Shown: positions 46,810-56,790 of the stretch, one piece after another
How positions within the stretch are numbered: position 1 is the stretch's first letter
Layout of the letters: the number at the start of each line of letters is the position of its first letter
Assembly: GCF_003049685.1 (NCBI RefSeq)
Contig: NZ_PYSY02000001.1
Span: 62,001-126,000, forward strand
Reading direction: 5' to 3'
Length of the DNA stretch: 64,000 bases
Source: Brucella pituitosa
GTDB lineage: Bacteria; Pseudomonadota; Alphaproteobacteria; Rhizobiales; Rhizobiaceae
Translations under genes and position numbers: made by a program
Notes under the pieces: generated by a model
Seen by the model: only the letters and a program-made list of their open reading frames with translations
The model's database searches: none
Told to the model about the DNA's origin: nothing

Positions 46810-47649
46810 TTATTGGGCAGCTTCAAGGCGTGTTGCACGAACACTTGCTGCCAATGCACTGACAAGTTTAGTAACAGCAGCGACAGGATCGCCGCTAACC
46901 TTGCCATTTTCATCGAGTTCAGCTGCGACTGCGTTGACGATAGCCGTACCAACAACCACGCCGTCTGCAGCTTCTGCAATGGCTGCTGCCTGTTCCGGTG
47001 TCTTCACACCAAAGCCCACACAGATCGGCAGATCGGTGCTTTTCTTGATGTGACGTACAGCATCCGCAACGCGGTTGGTATCGGCAATTGCTGAGCCGGT
47101 AATGCCATTCATCGAGACGTAGTAGACGAAGCCCGACGAATTATGCAGCACCTTTGGCAGACGCTTGTCGTCGGTGGTTGGCGTCGTCAGACGAATGAAG
47201 TTGAGGCCTGCTTGCGTTGCCGGAATGCAGAGTTCCTTGTCCATTTCAGACGGCAGGTCAACAATGATGAAGCCATCAATGCCGGACGTCTTTGCATCAG
47301 CAAGGAAGCGTTCAACGCCATAAATATAGATCGGATTGTAATAGCCCATCAGGACGATTGGCGTCGTGTTGTCATCCTTGCGGAAGTCAGCAGCCAGCTG
47401 CAACGTCTTTTTGAGCGTCTGACCAGCTTCGAGCGACCGCAGGCCAGCAGCCTGAATGGCCGGGCCATCAGCCATCGGATCAGAGAAGGGCATACCAAGT
47501 TCGATCACGTCGGAGCCAGCCTTGGGCAGCGCCTTCATCACATTGAGTGATGTTGCGTAATCCGGATCGCCGCCCATGAAATAGGTAACCAGCGCCGGAC
47601 GTCCTTCGGACTTGAGCGATGCAAATTTGGTGTCGATGCGTGTGGTCAT
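46810..47649 (-). CDS. trpA: Tryptophan synthase alpha subunit
   Basis: 279 residues from the ATG at 47649. Cleaves indole-3-glycerol phosphate to indole and glyceraldehyde 3-phosphate. Catalytic Glu in [16 protein letters not shown], Asp in [16 protein letters not shown] and [10 protein letters not shown] (phosphate site). The open frame extends upstream, but that part overlaps the preceding unknown gene; the ATG overlaps its stop by ATGA, arguing for coupling. Confidence 0.96.
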   Translation of the reverse strand: MTTRIDTKFASLKSEGRPALVTYFMGGDPDYATSLNVMKALPKAGSDVIELGMPFSDPMADGPAIQAAGLRSLEAGQTLKKTLQLAADFRKDDNTTPIVLMGYYNPIYIYGVERFLADAKTSGIDGFIIVDLPSEMDKELCIPATQAGLNFIRLTTPTTDDKRLPKVLHNSSGFVYYVSMNGITGSAIADTNRVADAVRHIKKSTDLPICVGFGVKTPEQAAAIAEAADGVVVGTAIVNAVAAELDENGKVSGDPVAAVTKLVSALAASVRATRLEAAQ

Positions 47650-48116
47650 ACCGTGCCCCGTGGCAAAATGCGCGTAAGATAATCGGCGGTTGGTTGGCCG
47701 GACATAACCGTTTCCATCCATGCACGCCGTTCAAAGTCGATAATTCCCAGTTCCCAGACACAGGCCATAAGCAAAGGCTGTGCAGGCTCGAACTCAACTT
47801 CCTCGTTGAGTTCGGATTGCCAGAGAATCTGGGTTGCGATACCGCCTTCCAGCCACCAGTGCAGAAGCAGCCACAGGCTTTCCTCACCCTGATGCAGAAT
47901 GGCAAAGCCAGCGCCAAGATGTGGCGTATGCTCAAGCTTGTCTGCAACGGCTGCAATCTGCCTGCGAGCGATGCCACATGCTGCTTCTGCAAGTGGATTG
48001 GACGGATCGGCTTCAATGATGTTGAGCTTGATCGTCGCCGTGCCGCACTCTGTCAGCCCGTCGAACCATGCGGCACGCGGTCTGTAAGAGTTGGTGTCGG
48101 CGACGATGTTGCTCAT
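47646..48116 (-). CDS. Unknown protein encoded between trpB and trpA
   Basis: 156 residues from ATG 48116 ([20 protein letters not shown]). I do not recognise a family. The sequence is rich in Trp for its size ([24 protein letters not shown]), with no signal peptide, no clear membrane segment and no metal motif. It starts 7 bases after the trpB stop and overlaps trpA by 4 bases, so it is translated as part of the tryptophan operon. Codon use resembles the neighbours. The position suggests a role linked to tryptophan synthesis or its regulation, but that is only context. Confidence 0.75.
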   Translation of the reverse strand: MSNIVADTNSYRPRAAWFDGLTECGTATIKLNIIEADPSNPLAEAACGIARRQIAAVADKLEHTPHLGAGFAILHQGEESLWLLLHWWLEGGIATQILWQSELNEEVEFEPAQPLLMACVWELGIIDFERRAWMETVMSGQPTADYLTRILPRGTV

Positions 48117-48123
48117 CCGGTCC

Positions 48124-50033
<1,910 letters not shown>

Positions 50034-50089
50034 GGCGTTTCCGTCGCACATATTGCTGTGCTACTCAAGCTAATCCGGGGATTTTTAGC

Positions 50090-50716
50090 TTAATCGCCTT
50101 CATAGCCCTCAGCGATCAGATAATCATACGCTTCCATGACCTCAAGGGGAACTGCTTGCGCGATCTGGAAGCCTTGTGCCGGATATTCTAGGATACGCCG
50201 GATATCGCCGGTCATTTCGCGTACAAGCATCTCGAAACCATGGCCCGGTGTGGGCTGATCTTCGAAAGCCGTTGGCGGTGCTGTAACGAATGCTTTGGCT
50301 TCCGGCCATTGCCGGTCAACGGTGGCGCGAACCCGGCGCTGGGTTTGCGGTTTGGTCACGAAAATCGGACTGATGGCACCGGGCACCATCTTTTCGCGCG
50401 AAAAAAGGATGTTTTCGCCAATATTAGTTGCCTTGGGCTCAATGATGATCGCGTCTTCCGGTACGCCCTCGGCAATCGCGATTTCCGCAAAGGCTTCCGC
50501 TTCAGAGCTCTTGTAAAGTCCTTTGGTCCAGTTGCCGCTGTGGCCTGTAAACATGAGCCATGTGGCAAGGCCTTGCATATAAAGCTTCGCTGCGTGTGTT
50601 GCGACGCGCGTATCGTAGCTACCCAGTCCGATGATGATATCGGCGGTCTGAAGTTCATCATAGATGCAATGGTAATTCCATAGCATCCGTGCAGCAGTTT
50701 GAATGTCTGATGTCAT
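50090..50716 (-). CDS. YdcF-like DUF218 family protein
   Basis: 208 residues from ATG 50716. DUF218 features: DIIIGLGSYDTRVATHAAKLY, WLMFTGHSGNWTKG, EAEAFAEIAIAEGVP, IIIEPKATNIGENILFS and PIFVTKPQTQRRVRAT. No membrane segment, so it is the soluble YdcF type, a fold that binds S-adenosylmethionine in E. coli YdcF but has no settled role. Its start overlaps the stop of the upstream peptidase gene (ATGA). Confidence 0.82.
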   Translation of the reverse strand: MTSDIQTAARMLWNYHCIYDELQTADIIIGLGSYDTRVATHAAKLYMQGLATWLMFTGHSGNWTKGLYKSSEAEAFAEIAIAEGVPEDAIIIEPKATNIGENILFSREKMVPGAISPIFVTKPQTQRRVRATVDRQWPEAKAFVTAPPTAFEDQPTPGHGFEMLVREMTGDIRRILEYPAQGFQIAQAVPLEVMEAYDYLIAEGYEGD

Positions 50717-51462
50717 GTAAAGTCGATAGCCTGTAATGCGCTGCCATTGCGCTTTAGCCATGCTTTGCAGCGCTCTGTATCGGGGCAAAGCTCATGGCAG
50801 AGTTTCCAGAATTTTGGCCCATGGTTCATCTCGATCAGATGCGCCACTTCATGAGCGACGAGATAGTTGATGACGGGCGAAGGCGCCATGCCGATGCGCC
50901 AGGAAAACGAAAGCACGCCATCGGAGGTGCATGACCCCCAGCGGCTTTTGGTATCCTTGAACCGGACCGCCTTGGCTTTGCGGCCCACGGTTGCTGTGTG
51001 ACGAGCAACCAGCTGTTCGATGTCGCACTTGACTTCGCGCTTGAGGTAATCGGCGACGCGCCGCGCCAGATGCGTGGGGTCGCCATGAACGAGCAGAATA
51101 TTGCCTTCCAGCAAATCCACTGTGCCGCGTCCCGGCTGGTGTGTGATGAGATGCGGAACGCCACGGATGGGAATTTTTACGCCTGCGCGGATGCCTGCCT
51201 GATCGGGCAGTTTTGCAATGCGGCTTTCGATCCAGCCCTCATGGCGGATCAGAAAGCTCTGAACTTCACGGTCCGGCAAACCGGGGGGAATGGTGACACG
51301 CAGACCTTTGCCGCCAGTTTCAATGCGCAGGGTCAGACGTTTGGCGCGCGGGTTTTCAAGCACGCGCAAAGGCAATTCACGTCCCGCGACCGCATGAATG
51401 CGTTCGCTTCTGACTGTCGCCGACTGTTTAGCCTTCGATGAACGAAATAAGGAGAAACCCAT
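50713..51462 (-). CDS. YgjP/DUF45-family zinc metallopeptidase
   Basis: 249 residues. The gluzincin motif LVAHEVAHLIEMNHG (HExxH plus a third His) and the preceding RWGSCTSDGVLSFSWRIGMAP are diagnostic of the YgjP-like / SprT-like M48-related family. N-terminal domain with RKRLTLRIE-like sequence (PRAKRLTLRIETGGKG). Substrate unknown. ATG 51462 is preferred to GTG 51465. Confidence 0.85.
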   Translation of the reverse strand: MGFSLFRSSKAKQSATVRSERIHAVAGRELPLRVLENPRAKRLTLRIETGGKGLRVTIPPGLPDREVQSFLIRHEGWIESRIAKLPDQAGIRAGVKIPIRGVPHLITHQPGRGTVDLLEGNILLVHGDPTHLARRVADYLKREVKCDIEQLVARHTATVGRKAKAVRFKDTKSRWGSCTSDGVLSFSWRIGMAPSPVINYLVAHEVAHLIEMNHGPKFWKLCHELCPDTERCKAWLKRNGSALQAIDFT

Positions 51463-51483
51463 CACTTAAGAATAAGCGATTCG

Positions 51484-51512
51484 CGAAAAAAGCCAGAAAT
51501 TTTTCTGGTTTA
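51484..51512 (-). terminator. AT-rich hairpin with T tract (minus strand)
   Basis: On the minus strand: CCAGAAA AATT TCTGG followed by CTTTTTTC. It lies between the DUF2852 gene and the peptidase gene, after a repeat. Confidence 0.5.
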
Positions 51513-51615
51513 GAGCATAATCCGACTGGAGTGAAACGAGGATCGATAAGATTATGATTAAAACAGAATAGGTTAGAGCGCCGATCTGATTCAATCAGAT
51601 CGAAATGCGCTTTAA
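51513..51615. repeat. Composite palindromic repeat (diverged module A, module B)
   Basis: Module A (51513-51560) is diverged: AGAGCATAATCCGACTGG, GAGTGAAACG, ATTATGATTAAAACAG. Module B (51573-51615) has TAGAGCG, inner arms CGATCTGAT / ATCAGATCG, and CGCTTTAA. Same order as in the copy at 29407. Confidence 0.72.
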
Positions 51616-51646
51616 GCAAAACGACGCGGACAAAGCCCGCGTCGTC
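51612..51646 (-). terminator. Intrinsic terminator of the DUF2852 gene
   Basis: ACGACGCGG (51621-51629) and CCGCGTCGT (51637-51645), perfect 9-bp stem. On the minus strand TTTTGCTTAA follows. Confidence 0.8.
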
Positions 51647-51661
51647 ATCGTACTTCAGTGG

Positions 51662-52117
51662 TCAAATGTCCGTGACATCGTTGCTGTCGTTCTTTTTGCG
51701 TGTCGCTGGCGTCCGTTTGCCGGAGGCTTTGCGTTCAGCCATGAAGCGGTCGAACTCTTCCTTGTCGCGAGCACGGCGCAGTTCTGCCGCATAGGCTTCA
51801 AAATCAGCGCGTGCTTCTTCCAGCTTGCGGCGTTCTTCCGCCAGGCGGTCGAGTTCTTCGCGACGCCAGTCGTCAAAAGCTGCATTGCCGGTTGTGCCAC
51901 CAAAGCTGAAGCTTTCGCTCTTGCCGCAGTTGCGGAACGAGCCAAACATCGAGTCGGTCTTTTCATTCACGCTGCGTTTGAAATCACCGAGACGGTCGCC
52001 CCAGATGATATAGGCGAGCATGGCGAGACCAAGCGGCCAGAAAAAGATGAAGCCGAGCACCATCAGCGCGATTGTCGCTGGCGTCCATGCAGGGCGGATC
52101 AATGCGGAATTGGTCAT
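51662..52117 (-). CDS. DUF2852 domain membrane protein
   Basis: 151 residues. N-terminal membrane segment (TIALMVLGFIFFWPLGLAML, about 15-34), then a soluble part with SGNAAFDDWRREELDRLAEER-like sequence (NAAFDDWRREELDRLAEERR) and a long charged helix likely to form a coiled coil (LEEARADFEAYAAELRRARD), ending in a basic tail. Typical of alphaproteobacterial DUF2852, function unknown. CGGAG ribosome binding site. Confidence 0.82.
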   Translation of the reverse strand: MTNSALIRPAWTPATIALMVLGFIFFWPLGLAMLAYIIWGDRLGDFKRSVNEKTDSMFGSFRNCGKSESFSFGGTTGNAAFDDWRREELDRLAEERRKLEEARADFEAYAAELRRARDKEEFDRFMAERKASGKRTPATRKKNDSNDVTDI

Positions 52118-52242
52118 GGTATACTCCGTGAAATCTGGGCCGATTGTTGATCTCTCGGCTTGATTTTGAGGTGGTGAACCAATTGCGGCATTTCAAGAAT
52201 ATGGTTTCCGGATTCCCGCATAGCGGGAGCTAACCAATGTGA

Positions 52243-53394
52243 TTATCTCGAAATTTTTTTGCGTAAATGTTCGAGTATTGCCACGCCAAGTCCCGCCAAA
52301 AGCGCCCAGAAGGCCGAACCGACACCGAAGAAGGCGATGCCGGAGGCCGTCACAGCAAAAGTTATGACCGCTGCAAGCCGCTCTTCTTCATGTTTGAGGG
52401 CGAGCGACATGGCGTTGATAAACGGACCCGTCAGGGCAAGGCCCGCCACCAGCGCAATGAGTGTGGTGGGTAACACTGCGAAGATCGCGACGAGCGATGC
52501 ACCGAACAAGGCGAAGATGACATAGATTGCTGCATAGACTGGACCAGTCAGCCAGCGCTTTGCATGATCGGGGTGAGCATCGGGACCGGTGCAGAGTGCA
52601 GCAGAAATGGCAGCAAGATTGCTCGTTGCTGCGCCAAAAGGGGCTGAAAGCAGGGAGAAAAGACCTGTCACCTGCAAGGAAGCGCTGGTCGGAGGCTCAT
52701 AGCCTGAAGCACGCAACACGGCAAAGCCCGGCAGGTTCTGTGAGGCCATGGTGACAATATAGAGAGGCAGCGCCAAAGCAATGATCGCACCCATGTGAAA
52801 TTCAGGCCAGATCAGCGTCAGCGTCGAAATTTCGGGCGCAGGCAATTGTGGCGCACGACCTGACAAGAGCGCGTAAGACATGCCGATTACCAGCACGGCG
52901 ATAACCGCGAGCGACGGATTAAACAGGCGGATCACGAAAAACAGAGCCACAAGGGGAAGCACGAAAGCCGGGTCGAGCGAGACGGTCTTTGCTGCCGCGA
53001 TGACGAAACTCAGCAACACACCTGCCAGCATGCCCGATGCAACGGAAGCGGGAATGCGCGATACCAGTGTCGAAAGCTGGCGGATCAGTCCGGTCAGGAT
53101 GAGGGCAATGGCCGTAACGATAAAAGCGCCAACGGCTTCTTGCATGGTGAAACCTACGCTCGCGCCTATCAGTGCCAGGCCCGGCGTCGACCATGCCGCG
53201 ATAATCGGCATCTTATAACGCACACTCAGCCATGCGGACGAGGCGGCAATCGCCAGACAGACAGCCGTGACCCAGCTCGCTGTTTGCGCCTGTGTTGCAC
53301 CAAGTGCATTTGCTGCTGCAATGATGAGAGCCAGCGTAGAGCCAAAGCCCACAATCGCCGCGACCGCCGAAGATGCAAAGACCGAGAAGCGCAT
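52243..53394 (-). CDS. benE: BenE-family benzoate/H+ symporter-like transporter
   Basis: 383 residues, about twelve hydrophobic segments. Family motifs WSTPGLALIG, GLIRQLSTLVSRIPASVASGMLAGVL, MASQNLPGFAVLRASGY and SAPFGAATSNLAAISAALCTGPDAH. BenE members move benzoate or related aromatic acids with protons. No aromatic-degradation genes lie nearby, so the substrate is uncertain. It follows the alpha/beta hydrolase stop by 2 bases and is probably cotranscribed with it. Confidence 0.85.
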   Translation of the reverse strand: MRFSVFASSAVAAIVGFGSTLALIIAAANALGATQAQTASWVTAVCLAIAASSAWLSVRYKMPIIAAWSTPGLALIGASVGFTMQEAVGAFIVTAIALILTGLIRQLSTLVSRIPASVASGMLAGVLLSFVIAAAKTVSLDPAFVLPLVALFFVIRLFNPSLAVIAVLVIGMSYALLSGRAPQLPAPEISTLTLIWPEFHMGAIIALALPLYIVTMASQNLPGFAVLRASGYEPPTSASLQVTGLFSLLSAPFGAATSNLAAISAALCTGPDAHPDHAKRWLTGPVYAAIYVIFALFGASLVAIFAVLPTTLIALVAGLALTGPFINAMSLALKHEEERLAAVITFAVTASGIAFFGVGSAFWALLAGLGVAILEHLRKKISR

Positions 53395-53396
53395 GA

Positions 53397-54176
53397 TTAT
53401 GCTCCTGTCGATATGCGTTCGGCGAGGCCGGAAACTGTACGGATCAAAAGTTCGAGGTCCTGTGGGCGCGAAAGACGATGATCGCCATCGCGAACCAGCG
53501 TCAGCGTTACGTCATCGACCGGCAGATGCTCCACCAGTTTCAGTGCGTGTTTATAGGGAACAGCCTCATCCTGCATGCCTTGCAGAATATGAACCGGGCA
53601 GCCCGTCTCGATGATTCCCTTGAGAACCAGATTGTGGCGACCATCTTCGATCAGCGCGCGTGTATAGATGTAAGGATTGGGCGAATATTCCGAGGGTTCC
53701 TCGAAATAACCGTTTTCGATGAGATCACGCTTTTGTGCTTCAGTCAGCGACGGTTCCACAAGTTCGGCGGTGAAGTCCGGCGCTGGTGCAATCAGAACGA
53801 TGCCTGCCGGTAACTTGCCAGCCTTTTTCAACTCCTGTGCCATGCGCAGCGCAATCCACCCGCCCATGGACGAGCCGACAAGTATTTGTGGGCCTTGCGC
53901 GTATTTTGCATAGACGGCGAGGCTTTCGTCGAGCCAGCGCGAAATCGTGCCCTGATTGAAGTCGCCACCCGACTCACCATGGCCTGAATAATCGAGGCGA
54001 AGTGCCGAATGTCCGGTCTGTTCTGCCCATTCGTCGAGAATGACAGCCTTGGTGCCGAGCATGTCGGAGCGATAACCGCCAAGCCAGACGACGCCCGGAG
54101 CAACATGTCCGGCACGTTGGCGGACTGCAATCTTTGCACCATCGACATCAATATAGTCTGGTTCAGCTGCGCTCAT
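53397..54176 (-). CDS. Alpha/beta hydrolase (ABHD10-like)
   Basis: 259 residues. Oxyanion GVVWLGGYRSDMLGTKA, LDYSGHGESGGDF, nucleophile GSSMGGWIALRMA, acid VHILQGMQDEAVP and catalytic His in VRDGDHRLSRPQDLE. The pattern GGYRSDM...GSSMGGW matches the ABHD10-like carboxylesterase/thioesterase group common in alphaproteobacteria. Substrate unknown. Confidence 0.85.
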   Translation of the reverse strand: MSAAEPDYIDVDGAKIAVRQRAGHVAPGVVWLGGYRSDMLGTKAVILDEWAEQTGHSALRLDYSGHGESGGDFNQGTISRWLDESLAVYAKYAQGPQILVGSSMGGWIALRMAQELKKAGKLPAGIVLIAPAPDFTAELVEPSLTEAQKRDLIENGYFEEPSEYSPNPYIYTRALIEDGRHNLVLKGIIETGCPVHILQGMQDEAVPYKHALKLVEHLPVDDVTLTLVRDGDHRLSRPQDLELLIRTVSGLAERISTGA

Positions 54177-54468
54177 GGTTCGTCTCCTGATTTGGCAGAC
54201 AATCTATCAAATGTTTTTCATTTGCCATTTCTGCCCGTCGGAGAAAACCTCACTCCCTTGAAATAATGAGGAATGTGACCGATATGTCGCGTAACACTCC
54301 CGAAATACTTCTTTATTCGTCGGGGGTGATTTTCCCTGTCAAAGATGCTATTGACTTTACCGCTCGCTTGACCACATTTCCGCGTTAAACAGCGGTTTGA
54401 TGGGGAAAGGCCGTCGCGGGCCACAAAATTAAGCCGCCTATGACGTTAATAATCAGGAGATAACGACC

Positions 54469-55005
54469 ATTCGCCGACCGTTCAGAGCGACGCCGGTCCA
54501 GAAAGACGGACCGCGCTCCAACCGTGATATCCGGGTTCCCCGGGTCCAGCTTATTGATGCCGAAGGCCACAACCACGGCAGTATCCCGACGCAGGACGCC
54601 ATTGCGATGGCAGAAGAAGCGGGCCTCGATCTCGTTGAGATCGTGCCGAACGCTGAACCGCCTGTGTGCAAGATCGTGGATCTTGGCAAGCTGAAGTATC
54701 AGAATCAGAAAAAAGCCTCCGAAGCACGCAAGAAGCAGAAAACGGTCGAAATCAAGGAAATCAAGATGCGACCGAACATCGACACTCATGACTATGAAGT
54801 GAAGATGAAGGCTGCACAGCGTTTCTTCGAAGAAGGCGACAAGGTCAAGGTTACACTTCGTTTCCGTGGCCGTGAAATGGCCCACCAGGAGCTTGGTATG
54901 AAGCTTCTGCTGCGCGTGAAGGAAGATACCGTTGAAATCGCAAAGGTGGAATCCGAGCCAAAGCTCGAAGGCCGCCAGATGATGATGGTATTGGCTCCGC
55001 GCTAA
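54469..55005 (+). CDS. infC: Translation initiation factor IF-3, ATT start codon
   Basis: 178 residues. Binds the 30S subunit and checks initiator tRNA and start codon. The conserved N-domain ([36 protein letters not shown]) is encoded upstream of the first in-frame ATG (54607), so the gene must begin at ATT 54469. AGGAGA at 54455-54460 has an 8-base spacing to it, and the frame reaches a stop at 54430 with no ATG, GTG or TTG between. An AUU start is the known device by which IF-3 represses its own translation in E. coli. C-domain: [20 protein letters not shown] and [11 protein letters not shown]. Confidence 0.94.
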   Translation: MRRPFRATPVQKDGPRSNRDIRVPRVQLIDAEGHNHGSIPTQDAIAMAEEAGLDLVEIVPNAEPPVCKIVDLGKLKYQNQKKASEARKKQKTVEIKEIKMRPNIDTHDYEVKMKAAQRFFEEGDKVKVTLRFRGREMAHQELGMKLLLRVKEDTVEIAKVESEPKLEGRQMMMVLAPR

Positions 55006-55024
55006 TCGTGAATTCCCGCCTTTG

Positions 55025-55053
55025 AAAAGCCGCCTTCGGGCGGTTTTTCCTTT
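55025..55053 (+). terminator. Intrinsic terminator of infC
   Basis: CCGCC TTCG GGCGG stem flanked by AAAAG and TTTTTCCTTTT. Confidence 0.85.
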
Positions 55054-55083
55054 TCCAGAATCACCCCACTTTCAGAGAAAACC

Positions 55084-55698
55084 ATGAAAACATTGGGCGA
55101 ACTGGGCAAATATCAGCAACGACGTCGTCTTGCGATTGCCATTGTCATCGGACTGCTTGTGTTTGCACTGTTGTTTGTGCGTTCACAATCGACAGGCCAC
55201 ATGCATGAATATATCGAGGCATTTGGTATAAGCCTGATCGTTGCAGCCATTCTCGGTCGTATGTGGTGTACGCTTTATATCGGTGGCCGCAAAAGTGCGG
55301 AAATCGTGCAGACCGGCCCTTATTCGATGACGCGCAATCCGCTTTATGTGTTCAGCAGCATCGGCGCGATCGGCATTGGCGCCCAGACGGGCAGCATTAT
55401 TATCGCATTGGCTTTTGGCGTGCTGTGTTACTTAGCTTTTGCGACAGTCATCCGCACGGAAGAGAAGTTTCTCAAGGCGAATTTTGGAAAGCCCTATGAG
55501 ACTTATTGCGCAAGCGTGCCGCGCTTCTTTCCCAACTTTTCATTGTTTCGCGATGAAGATGAATTGCGCGTAAAGCCGGATCGGCTTTATCGGACATTCA
55601 CGGACGGTCTTGTGTTCTTTGTGGCTTATCCGTTCTTTGAATTCATCGAATATCTTCAGAACATCGGCACATTGCCGGTTTTGCTGCGACTTTATTGA
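55084..55698 (+). CDS. Isoprenylcysteine carboxyl methyltransferase (ICMT/PEMT)-like membrane protein
   Basis: 204 residues with several membrane segments (AIAIVIGLLVFALLFVR at about 18-34, ISLIVAAILGRMW, IGAQTGSIIIALAFGVLCYL). The methyltransferase motif TGPYSMTRNPLYV and EEKFLKANFGKPYETYCASVPRFFP define the family, whose members methylate lipids or isoprenylcysteine, or lack a known substrate in bacteria. It lies between infC and rpmI but has no obvious link to translation. Confidence 0.82.
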   Translation: MKTLGELGKYQQRRRLAIAIVIGLLVFALLFVRSQSTGHMHEYIEAFGISLIVAAILGRMWCTLYIGGRKSAEIVQTGPYSMTRNPLYVFSSIGAIGIGAQTGSIIIALAFGVLCYLAFATVIRTEEKFLKANFGKPYETYCASVPRFFPNFSLFRDEDELRVKPDRLYRTFTDGLVFFVAYPFFEFIEYLQNIGTLPVLLRLY

Positions 55699-55766
55699 GT
55701 TTGAGGCGCGATTCAGCTTGATTCAAGCTGATTCAGGCATTGCGTTTTTCAGGCTTTAAGCCTATA

Positions 55767-55940
55767 AGCCGCCTTCGAACCGCCCGGCAGGGCATGCCGT
55801 GGCGGTTTCGCATGCTTTTCGGACTTGGTCGGTCCGGGAGTAAAAACTGGGTTCCCATACGCATCAGGCACGACCAGACGCCACACAAGAGGCGTCGAGT
55901 GCCGGAGGCACGAGGGGGATCGTAAAGAAGGAGTAGCAAA
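55767..55940 (+). promoter_or_regulatory. Structured 5' leader of rpmI-rplT
   Basis: Several stems in the gap before rpmI: AACCGCC / GGCGGTT enclosing GGCA / TGCC (about 55777-55808); CGGAC / GTCCG (about 55819-55835); GGCAC (55867-55871) plus GACGCC (55877-55882) pairing with GGCGTC (55891-55896) plus GTGCC (55899-55903); and a competing small hairpin GTGCC-GGA-GGCAC (55899-55911). The last two are mutually exclusive. Ends in the ribosome binding site GAAGGAG. Likely an autoregulatory or attenuation leader; the mechanism is inferred. Confidence 0.6.
55885..55927 (+). repeat. Leader unit R1 (conserved flanks around a variable hairpin), rpmI leader
   Basis: CAAGAGGCGTCGAG (55885-55898), stem GTGCC-GGA-GGCAC (55899-55911), then GAGGGGGATCGTAAAG. 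Related to the three tandem units before pheS (56680-56790). The rpmI ATG is 14 bases downstream. Confidence 0.65.
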
Positions 55941-56141
55941 ATGCCCAAGATGAAGACCAAATCGGCTGCTAAGAAGCGGTTCAAAATTACTGGCACTGGC
56001 AAAGTTGTAGCTGCGGCTGCAGGCAAGCGCCATGGCATGATCAAGCGCTCGAACAAGTTCATTCGCGATGCACGCGGCACCATGGTGCTCTCGGAAGCAG
56101 ATGCGAAGATCGTAAAACAGTTCCTGCCTAACGGCCTCTAA
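55941..56141 (+). CDS. rpmI: 50S ribosomal protein L35
   Basis: 66 residues, very basic. [20 protein letters not shown] and [17 protein letters not shown] are the L35 signature. GAAGGAGTAGCAAA precedes the ATG. Followed by rplT after 28 bases. Confidence 0.97.
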   Translation: MPKMKTKSAAKKRFKITGTGKVVAAAAGKRHGMIKRSNKFIRDARGTMVLSEADAKIVKQFLPNGL

Positions 56142-56169
56142 GCCGTCTATCCTCTAAGGAGATCATATC

Positions 56170-56574
56170 ATGGCACGTGTAAAACGCGGCGTTACTTCAC
56201 ACGCCAAGCACAAAAAAGTTCTCGACCAGGCTTCCGGTTTCCGCGGCCGTCGTAAAAATACAATCCGCACCGCTAAGGCTGCTGTTGATCGTTCGAAGCA
56301 GTATGCTTACCGCGATCGCAAGAACCGTAAGCGTACGTTCCGCGCTCTCTGGATTCAGCGTATCAATGCTGCTGTTCGTGAGCAGGGCCTGACCTATGGC
56401 CGTTTCATCGACGGTCTTGCTAAGGCAGGTATCGAAGTCGACCGCAAGGTTCTTTCCGATATCGCAATCCATCAGCCGGAAGCATTCGGCGCGCTGGTTG
56501 CAGCGGCAAAGAAGGCTCTCGAGTATCTCAAGAACACCGAGACACCAAACGCTTTTGAAGGCGCTGTTCGTTAA
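56170..56574 (+). CDS. rplT: 50S ribosomal protein L20
   Basis: 134 residues. [20 protein letters not shown], the long basic N-terminal helix ([20 protein letters not shown]) and [20 protein letters not shown] are L20 hallmarks. An early assembly protein of the 50S subunit, and in E. coli also the repressor of its own operon, which may relate to the structured leader upstream. Ends at an intrinsic terminator. Confidence 0.97.
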   Translation: MARVKRGVTSHAKHKKVLDQASGFRGRRKNTIRTAKAAVDRSKQYAYRDRKNRKRTFRALWIQRINAAVREQGLTYGRFIDGLAKAGIEVDRKVLSDIAIHQPEAFGALVAAAKKALEYLKNTETPNAFEGAVR

Positions 56575-56610
56575 GCCAGCCGCCTTCCCGAAGCGATATT
56601 GTTAATTTTG

Positions 56611-56648
56611 GGAACCCGCGCTGGCTTGGCTGGCGCGGGTTTTTCTTT
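56611..56648 (+). terminator. Intrinsic terminator of rpmI-rplT
   Basis: AACCCGCGC (56613-56621) and GCGCGGGTT (56633-56641) with T tail TTTTCTTTC. It separates rplT from pheS, so pheST has its own leader and promoter or depends on read-through. Confidence 0.88.
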
Positions 56649-56679
56649 CGTATCTGGCGTCCGCTACAAATATCACGGA

Positions 56680-56790
56680 TCAAGAGGCGCGACAGGGAAA
56701 TAAATCAAGAGGCGTCGAGTGTCCCCTGGACACGAGAGGGATGTAAACCAAGAGGCGTGGAGCGCTGAAAGCGCGACAGGGAAGCTAAAA
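56680..56790 (+). repeat. Three tandem leader units (R2-R4) upstream of pheS
   Basis: R2 (56681-56706): CAAGAGGCG directly joined to CGACAGGGAAAT, hairpin absent. R3 (56706-56748): CAAGAGGCGTCGAG, stem GTGTCC-CCT-GGACAC (56719-56733), GAGAGGGATGTAAAC. R4 (56749-56790): CAAGAGGCGTGGAG, stem GCGCT-GAA-AGCGC (56762-56774), GACAGGGAAGCTAAAA. The flanks are conserved while the stems differ but stay paired. R4 ends at the pheS ATG and its AGGGA serves as the ribosome binding site. I do not recognise this element from known RNA families. Confidence 0.7.

Noticed and set aside
56680..56790. CRISPR-like array before pheS
   Set aside because: Only three units, of unequal length, with no spacers of constant size; the variable part is a self-complementary stem, not a spacer. 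No cas genes.
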